Assembly (NCBI GenBank): GCA_003665825.1
Contig: QPFY01000008.1
Span: 1,116,001-1,180,000 of the forward strand
Length of the DNA stretch: 64,000 nucleotides
Origin: Microbotryum silenes-acaulis
Taxonomy: Eukaryota; Basidiomycota; Microbotryomycetes; Microbotryales; Microbotryaceae
Direction: 5' to 3'
The position numbers and the translations under genes were made by a program. Below the pieces are notes generated by a model. It worked only from the letters and a program-made list of their open reading frames with translations, did not search any database and was not told the DNA's origin. Shown piece by piece: positions 1-9,759 of this stretch (positions are counted from its first letter, which is position 1; each line of letters begins with the position of its first letter).

Positions 1-2353
1 GAGGTCAACACCGTGATCAGCGAGATCAACCCGGATCCGAAACTACGCGTCTCGCCCGAATTGGGTAACGTTTCGTTCGCTTCTGCTCAGATGGGTTGGT
101 GCTTCACCCTCAAATCGTTTGCCAAACTCTACGCCGATACCTATGGCCCCTTTGCATCGAAATCGACTGCGCGCGAAGAACCGTTCGACCCGAGTCGACC
201 CCCGCAAATTCCCTTTGATTTGGACCAATTCGCGGCGCGCTTATGGGGCAATATTTACTTTGACCCCGAAACACGAAAGTTTCATCGCCAGGCCGGGCGG
301 GGTGAATCGAGGCGCGCGTTCGAGTATTTCATCCTCGAGCCTTTGTACAAACTCTATTCGCAGGTCTTGGGGGAAGACGTCGAGACTTTGAAGGCGACGT
401 TGAAGGGCTTGGGGATCGTGTTGAAGGAGGCTGTGTACAAGATGGACGTCAGACCCTTGTTGAGGATGGTCATGAGTCAATTCTTTGGCAAGTCGACGGG
501 CTTGGTTGATATGCTGGTCGATCATGTGCCGAGTCCGATCGAGGGGGCACGGCTAAAGGTGGGTGAGAAACAGACGCTTGGCTGTAGATACGAGGCTGAC
601 AGATTTCGGTCATATGTCGTTGCACCAGGTCGAGACGACATACACAGGGTCGATCGAATCAACACTGGCCAAGGCCATGCTGACATGCGATCCCAAAGGC
701 CCTCTGGCAATTCAGATCGTCAAACTGTACCCGACACCGGACGCGAGCGAGTTCCGAGCGTTCGGTCGCATCATGTCGGGCACGGTCACATCGGGAATGG
801 AGGTCAAAGTGCTTGGAGAAGGGTATTCACCCGAGGACGAAGAGGATATGGTCACGCAAAAAGTCTCGGGAGTCTACGTCTGCGAGTCGCGCTACGACAT
901 CCCCGTCGACGGCCTACCCGCCGGTAACTTCGTCTTGCTCTCTGGGGTCGACCATTCCATCACCAAGACGGCGACTTTGGTTGATGCCGACCCGAACGAT
1001 GACGAGGTTCGCATCTTGGCGCCGATCAAACATCTCACTCAATCGGTCCTCAAAATCGCCGTCGAACCCATGGTCCCTTCCGAACTCCCTAAAATGCTCG
1101 ACGGTCTACGCAAGATCAACAAGACGTACCCCTTGATCGAGACCCGTGTCGAAGAATCGGGCGAACACATCCTCTTGGGTACAGGTGAACTGTACCTCGA
1201 TTGCGTGATGCACGACTTGCGCAAGATCTTTGCCGAGATCGATATCAAGGTCTCGGACCCGGTCGTCAAGTTTTGCGAAACGGTCGTCGAAACCTCGGCG
1301 CTCAAATGCTATGCCGATACCCCTAACAAAAAGTGAGTGAGAGGGTTGACCATCCAGTCAGGTTTTCGCCGCTGAGCTAATGGCTCGCGCACTCGACTCT
1401 TTACAGAAACAAAATCACCATGATCGCCGAGCCTTTGGAGAAGGGGATCGCGGAGGATATTGAATCGGGGCGGGTGTCGATCCGTATGCCACCGAAGCAA
1501 TTGGGCGCCCATTTCCAAAAAGAGTATGGGTGGGACTTGCTCGCCTCGCGCTCGATCTGGGCCTTCGGACCGGACGAACAAGGCCCCAACATCCTCATGG
1601 ACGATACCTTGCCTTCGGACGTGGACAAGAAGCTCTTGTACAGCGTCAAGGAATCGATCAAGCAAGGTTTCCAATGGGGTTGTCGCGAGGGACCTTTGTG
1701 CGACGAACCGATAAGGAACGTCAAGTTCAGGTTGTTGGGGGCCGATTTGGCGCAGGAACCGATTTATCGAGGTGGGGGTCAGATCATCCCTAGTGCGAGG
1801 AGGGTGTGCTATTCTTCTTTCTTGATGGCCACACCGAGGTTGCAGGAGGTGAGTTGTTCTCACTGGTCCTCCCTTTGAGCACAGCAACTGTGCTGACCTT
1901 TTCTCTCCTTCGTCCCTGCAGCCGGTTTACTTTGTCGAGATCCAAGCGCCACAAGACTGCGTCCCAGCAATCTACGAAGTCCTCGCGCGTCGTCGAGGCC
2001 ACGTGACCAAGGACCTACCCAAACCCGGATCACCGCTCTACACCGTACAAGCCTACATCCCCGTCGTCGATGCGAACGGTTTCGAAACCGATTTACGAAC
2101 CCATACGTTGGGTCAAGCGTTCTGTCTCCAAACTTTTGACCATTGGTCCGTTTGCCCCGGTGATCCATTGGACAAGACGATCGTTCTCAGACCTTTAGAA
2201 CCGGCCCCACCTCAACATTTGGCGAGGGATTTCGTCCTAAAAACGAGACGTCGTAAAGGGTTGAACGATCAGGTTTCGTTGACCAAATATTTGGAGAATG
2301 AGATGGTCGTCGCGTTGAGCGCTTCGGGCGTGTTGGATCCTTTGTTACTTTAG
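1..2353 (+). CDS. SNU114: U5 snRNP GTPase Snu114/EFTUD2, 3' part
   Basis: C-terminal two thirds of the spliceosomal EF-2-like GTPase that controls Brr2 during spliceosome activation and disassembly. The gene enters from the left edge, so the GTP-binding domain is not in the window. Exons: <1-558, 629-1332, 1407-1848, 1922-2353, joined by GT-AG introns of 70-74 nt. Seen in the translation: domain II ([14 protein letters not shown] and following), the EF-2 domain III/IV stretch [20 protein letters not shown], the Snu114-typical [13 protein letters not shown] across the second splice, RSIWAFGPD, and the C-terminal RRRGHVTKD and [14 protein letters not shown] blocks. These distinguish it from EF-2, which has a different domain IV. 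No frameshift. The tail ends LDPLLL. The downstream neighbour is convergent, with about 270 bases between stops. Confidence 0.95.
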
Positions 2354-2620
2354 AAAGAAAAGAAAAAAACCCCAAGAGGGAGAGCTTGCTTCCCAGGTTG
2401 GTCCTTGGGAGCTTCTTGGGTGGAATCTGAAACAGATTATTGCTGTATTTGTAGTTGTTATTTCATTTTTGGACTCGAACGAAAGTCCGGGGCTTGGTGC
2501 CGAAGTTGGTAGAGGGAATCACGTCTTCATCCGATCCGGAGAAAAGAACAGCATTTTTTTTATTTTTTTATTTCTCATTTCAGAAAATCACTCTTCTTCC
2601 TGTTGATGATGAAAAGGTGG

Positions 2621-3609
2621 CTACTTGGAAACGACGGCGATCGCCTCGATCTCGAACAAGACGTCGAGAGGCAGCCTCGCGACCTGGGGTTGGACACGAA
2701 CGAACAGAAGGTCAGGTCAAAGATGAGCGAGGAGGAGGAAGATGTGAAGGAAACGAACCTCGACGCAGGATCGGGCGGGTTTGTGATCACCGAAGTGAGC
2801 GGCGTAGACGGCGTTGATCTGAGCGTGAGTAGGAGAAAAGAGGAAAGGTCGTGAGTGGTCCATGGGGTTACAGAGTGAATAGGGTACAAGTCGGAACGCA
2901 CCTTGCCAAAGTCGTTCTGTGTGGGGTTGGGGAACGGTGGAGTGGGGGGGGGGGGGAGGGGGCCAATCAAGAGGGGTCAGTCTGTGAAACCATACCATGC
3001 AGACTCATTGCGAAGCTAGGTGTATTACTGACCATATCCTTGATGACTATTTGCTTAAAATCGATACCCCCCACTCGAGGTGATCAGCGACAGCGATCTC
3101 CAAGTCTGACTCGGAGGACGGAGAGAGATGCGGACTTACAAACGGTGGTCTTGACGATGCTCGTCAAAGGCACACCCGAAGCCTCAGCGACGGCACTCAT
3201 GTTCTTCAAAGCTTGTTTCTACCCCAGTTCGAGCAAGACATATTTTCAGACGGGGAGAACATCAGCCCCTTTCCGTCCGCTCACCCCTCTCTCTTCGCAC
3301 GGAAGCTTGGAAGGAATCAGCAACTCACCGCTTGTTCCTCCACACCCCCGTCAACGACCTTTTTGGTCTCGGGATCGACGGGGATCGAACCGGAGAAGAA
3401 GACGAATTGTTCAGTCTTGATCGCTTGCGAGTAAGGGCCAACCGCGGCGGGCGCGTGCGGGGTCGAGACGGTGGTGAAGGACATGTTGCGACGGGTGAGC
3501 AGAGGGACTTGGGTTGACTGGTAAATTTGAGAGGGGGAAGGGTGAGTGAGGTATTAGTGAGACTGTTGGTTTGGATTGGGGAGAAGGTGCTTACAACGCG
3601 GCGCAACAT
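2621..3609 (-). CDS. MMF1: RidA/YjgF/YER057c-family enamine/imine deaminase, with a mitochondrial-type leader
   Basis: RidA proteins hydrolyse reactive 2-aminoacrylate-type enamines/imines made by PLP enzymes. Seven exons on the minus strand: 3595-3609, 3329-3517, 3140-3218, 3033-3046 (14 nt), 2902-2916 (15 nt), 2759-2818, 2621-2683; predicted 144 aa. Family blocks are all present and only join in frame with these splices: APAAVGPYSQAIK, FFSGSIPVDPETK, QALKNMSAVAEA, SIVKTTVFIKDMNDFGK, INAVYAAHFGDHKPARSCVE, VARLPLDVLFEIEAIAV. The arginine of PARSCVE is the family's substrate-binding Arg. Exon 1 encodes only MLRRV, and with the start of exon 2 gives MLRRVSTQVPLLTRRN before a second Met (SFTTVSTPHAP). 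That basic, hydroxylated leader looks like a mitochondrial presequence. Starting at the second ATG (3484) would give a cytosolic form. The gene symbol is by analogy with the yeast mitochondrial paralogue. Confidence 0.9.
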
Positions 3610-4100
3610 GCACGGTGCAGCGCAAGACTGAGAGGGTCCTCGTGTGGGGCCGCCCGGGAGCGCTCGCCGAGTTGCCAAACGAAAGAGGCTCAGGGGGCAT
3701 ACTTCATTTCATCTACCTCACAAAAAGGATCTTGGGGTCTCCAACAGGCTTGCGAGGAATTTTTTGAATGCAGTGTGCACCTCTGATAGCTGTGTCATTC
3801 ACTGCGCGTAATCCCATGTCGGGCATATATCGATCGCCGCACATTCGTGATCGCCCCGGAGTGACGAGATATCTTACGGTGTTGAATGAAAGTCGGCGAG
3901 GTTTACCGAGCTTGATTGAGTAGTTGTGATTATCCTTGATTACGCACAGACAATATCTATAAATCTTTAGAAGTGTTCAAGTGCTCCCGGCCCTAGGACC
4001 GAGGACTCGTATCCACTGCTATTGGAAAACCTGGGCCTCCTCTTCTCGCAGATCCGGCGCAGCAACCGGTGGTGCGAGGCGGCTCTTTTCACCAAGAATT
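3610..4100. other. Intergenic region, 5' of RidA gene and 3' of HRXXH gene
   Basis: About 490 bases with only short, frame-incoherent ORFs. It should hold the RidA promoter (minus strand) and the terminator side of the HRXXH gene. I see no clear TATA box or repeat. Confidence 0.5.
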
Positions 4101-5437
4101 TTAGTAAGAGTGACCCCCAGCAGCAGCCTCTTCGGCTTTGGCCTGCTTCATGGAGACCGTGCAGCCGTTAGGGGCAAAAGCGACGTCGCGAGCGTACGCG
4201 TCCAGAGCGCTGCGCAAAAAAAGTGAGTACAAGCGTCGAGTCAGTCTCTTGACCCTAGACGGAGGAGTTTTGCACAGTGTGGATGACTTACAAGAATTGC
4301 AAAGTGTCAGAATTGAATGCAGCGAGGGAGTTGTTCGTCGAAGCTAGCTTAAGGGTTTCGACGTAGCCCTCCGCTGAAGGATCGAGTTTGAGGAGGGTCG
4401 TGATTAGCCGAGCAAGGCCCGAACACGGGAGCTTCACTTTGCCTTCTCAGACTCACCAGTGTGGACGACGTGGCCGAAGGTGACGGAAGGTACATGGGTC
4501 AAGCGATGCACTGTGATCGTCAGAGTCTCAGCAAGCTCAGTGAGGCTCTCCCCAAACCACAGCGATAGAAGACTGACTGAGGTCTGCACCGAGGTAACGG
4601 CTGGGATTGCCACTGCCGATCAGCCTACCGTCCCAGCAGAGCTCGGAGAGGGAGACGCGATTCGACACGTTAACTTTACACTCATACAAACACACTCGGA
4701 AAATCAGTACGACCGAATGCTGGGCGGTGTCAACGCTTCCAGACCGGCGTGGAAGTACTCACAAGAAGGTGGGCAGATGACGGTCTCGTGCGACGCGTTA
4801 TTTCCGCGGTAGTGACCGGCTGGCATTGCAAAAAAACCACACCACAACGTCAGCTCTGGCAGAACCATGCTGAAGCTACTGAGAGTCGTCCTCTCTCACC
4901 CCAAGGTCCCTCAGCAGTAGTCTGAGTGGCACAGTTTTTATCGGGGTCGTCGCAGCGCAAGATGACTCCTGCCTTGTTGCCGAGAGCGATTTGCGAATAA
5001 TATCCAATCACCGAAGATGCAGGAGCGTTGCCGAAGTAGGTACTGTCCGACAGGAAAAGACAACTCTGAATTTTGTAAGCATTCTCAATCGCAATAGCGG
5101 GGAAGGGGATGAGACATATATAGACCTACACATAAAGTTCATCCGTCTCGCCCCTTTCCAACAACCTCCCCTTGGCATGATTCGCTAGCTCGAGCATCTC
5201 CTCCAATCCCTGACGCAAATGATGAGTCTGCGCGACGGAGCAACTTTCAAGAATCGTCACTTCCGTCGTGAAAGAAGTGCTGGTTGAGGTGTTTTGGGAA
5301 GAATGTTTGTTGGAAGTCGAGTGATGGGCGTGGCGCTTGATGAAAGCGGGGGAAGGAGCTGGCGCGGCGGACAGGACGGGAGCTCCACTCACTCCCAGGG
5401 AGAGGAGGACGCTCGAGAGGAGGAATGAAAGACGCAT
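4101..5437 (-). CDS. Secreted HRXXH putative peptidase-family protein (Asp f 2 / Pra1 / Zps1-like)
   Basis: Seven exons on the minus strand: 5130-5437, 4900-5042, 4763-4819, 4578-4673, 4457-4510, 4292-4373, 4101-4209; predicted 282 aa. The start at 5437 gives an N-terminal signal peptide (MRLSFLLSSVLLSLGVSGAP); an in-frame ATG at 5476 would bury it. Spliced protein shows the family order: ELYVTYFGNAPASSVIGYY, GVILRCDDPDKNCAT, GHYRGNNASHETVICP, LCWDG, DLMHRLTHVPSV with the HRXXH motif as HRLTH, then EGYVETLKLASTNNSL and DTLQFFALDAYARDVA. Proteins of this family are secreted, often zinc-responsive, and in Candida Pra1 acts as a zinc-capturing protein; proteolytic activity is unproven in the family. 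A histidine-rich patch follows the signal peptide. No zinc transporter gene lies next to it in this window, unlike the PRA1-ZRT1 pairing of some fungi. Confidence 0.85.
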
Positions 5438-6189
5438 TGCGGAGCAGAACGGGTTGAATACCAAATATGAGCACAAAGCTCGAAGTGCGTTGAAGTGATG
5501 TACAAAAGATCAAGAAACCTTCTTCCTCCCACTATCGAGGTATTTCTCTGCGAAACTCGCGTGAGGAGGCCCGTGAACCGAGATCCAGCTCCAAAACATT
5601 CTTTGGGTCGTTCAACGTTGACCGCCAGGGTACTCGTGACGAGGAAGTGTTTGGCCAAGACTTGGTCGGCCAGGGCTCCATGTAAAGAGCTGAGGGGGTT
5701 GGTCAATCGATGGGACCGGTCTATGAGCTTCGAACATCAATCAGGAGGTACGAGGACCTTCCTGGTCGCAGCTGTGCGCTGAGTACTAGCGCTGAGTCGT
5801 ACATCCGTTCGCCTCGTCCCCGGTTTGCGGGTCTCCAAGGGCAGATCTCAAGTCACTCGGCCTCGGGCCGCATGCAAAAAAACGCATTTTGCACCAACAA
5901 AGAACAAACTCAAATTTCTAAAACTAATATATATATATATATATATACCTACTTGCACCTTCCACACCAATCACACGTATAGACAGACAAAGCTGCAAGC
6001 TACAACTTGAAGATGGTGGAAGTAAGAAAGAAAAGACCAACACATATACACGCATAGTTGAAGTAGAAACAGCACCCAACACTGGAACCTACAGAAAGGG
6101 TGTCTAAATAGGTACGTAGCTCGATGAGAAGATGGAAGAAGACAAGGAAAGACTGAAATGAAACCCCACAACCGAACACCTTCTGCGAC
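5438..6189. other. Intergenic region with a short TA microsatellite
   Basis: About 750 bases between the HRXXH gene start and the kinase stop. It contains the HRXXH promoter and, near 5926-5946, an alternating TA tract of about ten repeats followed by an A/C-rich stretch, in what is likely the 3' flank of the kinase gene. No gene seen. Confidence 0.6.
5926..5946. repeat. (TA)n microsatellite
   Basis: Alternating TA run of about 20 bases. Non-coding; likely length-variable between strains. Confidence 0.8.
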
Positions 6190-9075
6190 TCAATACGGCT
6201 GCCCCCTCGCGCTCCTCTCCTCGACCCTCCCCAAAGCCCGACTCTGACTCCTACTCTGACTCCTCAGCCCTTCTCTACTCCCCGTCCGATTCCGACTCGA
6301 TTCCCTAACTCGACTTCTACCCCTCGCTTCAGCTCCACTCGTCCCCGTCGTATCGACGCTGGTCTCCCTCCCTCGACTCGCACTGCGCGAGGAACAGACA
6401 CTTCCATTCTGCGTTTGCGTCTGACTCTGACTCTGACTCTGTCGTCGTTCTTCCCTTCCTCGTTCCCACCTCATCTTCCGATCCTCCTTCTCGAGGTTCG
6501 ACCTCTCGACCGATCGCGTACGAGCCGAGATACCTAAATGCTTAACCGCCGCCGACGAACGACTGGTCGATCTCGTCGCCTTCCTTACAGCCGAAGGTGA
6601 CCTCGATGAAGATGACGTCGATTCCTGATCGGTCTTACCGAGGGGTAACAAACTTCTTCTCCCACTCTGTCGTCCTCTCGAAGGTGTAGGAGGAGGGTCG
6701 TAAAACGCTCGCAACCATCTCGATTCCCTGATCCTCCCGACGTCCCAACGTTGCGTAGGATCGAAACATAAACAACCTCGCAAGACTTCGATGACGTCCT
6801 CGTCCAACTTGGGGCTCGAAGGGGGTATTTCCCAAATCCCTTTCATGATCTTGCTTCTCAATCGAGGTTCATACTCATCGATGAAGGGGAGCGAGCCGAA
6901 GAGGAGGGCGTAGAGGACGCAGCCTAGGGCCCAAATATCGATCGAGGGGGAGAGAATCGGGGTTGGTGAAGCCATTTGTTCGGGTGAACAATATGGTAAC
7001 GATCCGGCGGGATGGAGGTGTTCGGCAATGGCGTCAAAGAGTGGGGCGGCTGCTCCATGGTTCAAGGAGGCCGATCGATCCGAGGCGTGGGCGTGATGAT
7101 GGTGGTGATGATGATGATCGGGCCTCGAGACGGAGTTGGCACGAGACAGACTGGCGAGCGATTGTCCCGGCGTGATTGATCCATACCCATGCGTCGAAAG
7201 TCCCCCTCCTTTGGTAGGTGATGCTGGTCTAGGCGGTTCGGGTAAAGTCGGATAAGCCGAAAGCAGCGATTCGGCCAAGCCGAAATCCGCGATCTTCCAA
7301 GCTTGATCCTTTTCGTCGAACAAGATGTTCTCCAACTTGATGTCGCGGTGAAGCACGCGCGCATCGACGTGGAGGTAGTACAAGCCTTCGACGAGTTGCG
7401 CAAAGATGGGCAAGACGACGCGTGGTGATAGACCGACTCGTGTCGGGGTAGTATCCTCGTTCTGTGCATTACCAAACCCTGGGCCGATCGATGATCTCGA
7501 CTTGGGCTTGTTGCGCTCTCCCCTAACCGCGGCAGTGACCCCTCCAGCATTCAAGTACCCCAACAGTGTCCCACCCTCACAGATTGGCATAAAGATGTAT
7601 GTGAAATCGTCGGTCCTCGTCGTCGTCAACAAGTTGAGCAAATTCGGATGGCGTGCCAGTTGTTGCCACAGGTGAATTTCCCTCGCCAAGAGCGACTCGA
7701 TGAAAGAGGTCTTCGGTTCCATCTCTGGCTCCGGGGTCGGTTTCGGTGAATCGTTCAGTTGGAGGGATGCGAAAGCCGATTGATTCGCTGCGCTTTGTTT
7801 ATCGGGCGAAGGGACCGGCGACGAGGTCGATCGATGACGTTCCCTTTCGAAATTGGACAACCTACGATCCCTAGCTGGGAGTCGATACCCACTCGCGCTT
7901 CTTCTCAAAGCCTCTCCGACGATCGACACCGGTTCCTGCACGAACGCTCCCGCCGACTGCGCATGCCCCAGCAACTGGTGTCGAATGATCTTGACGGCGA
8001 CTTTTTCAGGCTCGCCCGTACTCGACCCCTTGACGCGAGTCGCTTCACGAACGACGCCGAAAGCGCCTTGACCGAGTTCTTGTCCGAGCGTATAGCCACC
8101 AATGACGAACCCTTCCTCGTCCCCCGCTCTGAGCATGCCGAAGCTCGTCGAAGGTCCATTGACGGATGCGCTGGGTGAGAAGGACGAAAGCCAAGATGCA
8201 GCGGGAGAGACGGGTCCCGTGCCCGTCGTGGTCGTGGTCGAGGTCGAAGAGGCGCGGGATCGAGAGATGGGAATTCCACGTGCGCTCGCTGGGATGGCGA
8301 CCTCGGAAGAATGACCTGGCAACGGTGACGTTTGGATCAAGCCGATTTCAGCCGTAGTTGTAGGGGGAGCGGGTGCGGGTGCGCCCGATGATCCAACCCT
8401 AAGCCGGTTGAACGAGGCCTTGGTACGGGTCGTCGGATGAAGCGGGACTGATCGGGAGGACGATGCCCCTAGCTCTTCGCCCTGAGTGATGGTGACGAGT
8501 GCAGTAGGAGCTGGTGGCAAGGTAGTTGAACTAGGCGCGGAAGATGTGGAAGTCTGGGAGCCAAGCGCAGAATTGGCTCAGTGTACGGCCTCCCTCTCAA
8601 GTCACGTGCCCGAACCCAACGCCGAGTGACGAACCTGATGATCCTGCATCATGACATCCCCATCATCGTCCCTACTCGGACTGAAACCCCTGCCGACAAA
8701 CATCGAAGGAGGACTGGTGGCCATCACACTACTACTGCCCTGATCGACCAGGCTGCCTTCCCTGGACCTCTCGCTCGTGCCTTGACTACTCGCTCCCGTA
8801 CTCGCCTTCCTCGTCCGGACCATCAAACCTCTGGGGTCGTACAGAGGAACGTCGTCGTCGTTTTGTTGTAGTCGGTCGGGCAGGTTGGAAAGCGGCTTCC
8901 TGCCTCCGCCTGTGGATCGACTGAGTTGGGAAGACGTCGAAGCGGCGGAAGGGGACGAAGGCGGAGGTGGGGAGGAGAAGGCCGTGCGAGATGCCGAAGG
9001 TTCATGGTGCTGGTTGTTGTTGCTGCTGCTGTTGTTGTTGTGGAAGTAGACGGTCGGCGTATCTTGCCATGCCAT
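6190..9075 (-). CDS. Serine/threonine protein kinase with large inserts in the catalytic domain
   Basis: Two exons: 8635-9075 and 6190-8553 (81-nt GT-AG intron), predicted 934 aa if the start is the ATG at 9075 (MAWQDTP). Upstream in-frame sequence has no better ATG; another 5' exon is possible. The first ~300 residues are Ser/Thr/Asn/Pro-rich low complexity. Kinase domain about residues 300-775: glycine loop LGQGAFGVV, VAVKII (catalytic Lys), AREIHLW (helix C Glu), HRDIKLENILF, DFGLAE, and the PE step as YCSPEQM. A run of over 100 residues is inserted between the beta-3 Lys and helix C, and about 85 residues including eight consecutive histidines sit between DFG and SPE. The C-terminal ~160 residues are Arg/Ser-rich. 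All catalytic residues are present, so it should be active. I cannot assign a named subfamily; the lobe pattern resembles CAMK/AMPK-type fungal kinases. Confidence 0.85.
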
Positions 9076-9759
9076 GGACCCTGTGCGTGGCAAATGGAAC
9101 TGCTGACCTCAAAGCTGTGGTCGTCGTAAGCGGCGGAGGTGGTGGGGTAAAGAGGAGAAGCGACCGGTGCGACCAGTTTCGGGGTCAGCTGACAATTGCC
9201 CGAAACGAGACGCGCTCTCTTAACGCGAGCGAGCGCCGACCGGTGACGGACGGACATAGCGCGATGACCGTTCAGACTGCCACTGCAGGTGGAGGTGATC
9301 GTGCTGCGGCAACTCACCTTCTGCAAGTAGGCTTAGCAGGAACAAGAAGTTGGTAGTGGTGTAAAAGAAGCCGAACTTGGTCGCGTCAAACTGTTCGCAA
9401 GTGAAGTGGCACAGTCGAAGGTAGTGAAAGGCCTGAAAAGGGAGCTAAGGCGCACCGCTCCACAGAGTCCGGGGGCGGAACAAAAGCTCCAAACGCGAGG
9501 GGATCATCATTTACGGGGGAAGGTCAGCAAAGCTTACCTAGTAAGATGGAAAGGAGACTTTTTTTTGACGTGGTCTGGATGACATTCCCAATGGTGGTTT
9601 CTGAGATATACCGAGGCTAGTGTCATCAATCATGACAAGGAGACCCCTCCTAGTCACTCCTTCGTAGGAAATTAGGTGGTACAGCGTTCCACCCCGGGGG
9701 TTTCAATCCCAACTCCTCAATGCGTGGCACGATCCACTTGATTGCACCATCCTGGCACC
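9076..9759. other. Intergenic region upstream of the kinase
   Basis: About 680 bases between kinase start and Med1-like stop. A stretch at 9100-9330 reads as an open minus-strand frame just before the kinase start and may be 5' leader or a missed first exon. No independent gene recognised. Confidence 0.45.

Noticed and set aside
8823..9326. 167-codon minus-strand ORF overlapping the kinase N-terminus
   Set aside because: Overlaps the chosen first exon in another frame and ends within it; may hold 5' UTR, but no in-frame splice to the kinase was found.
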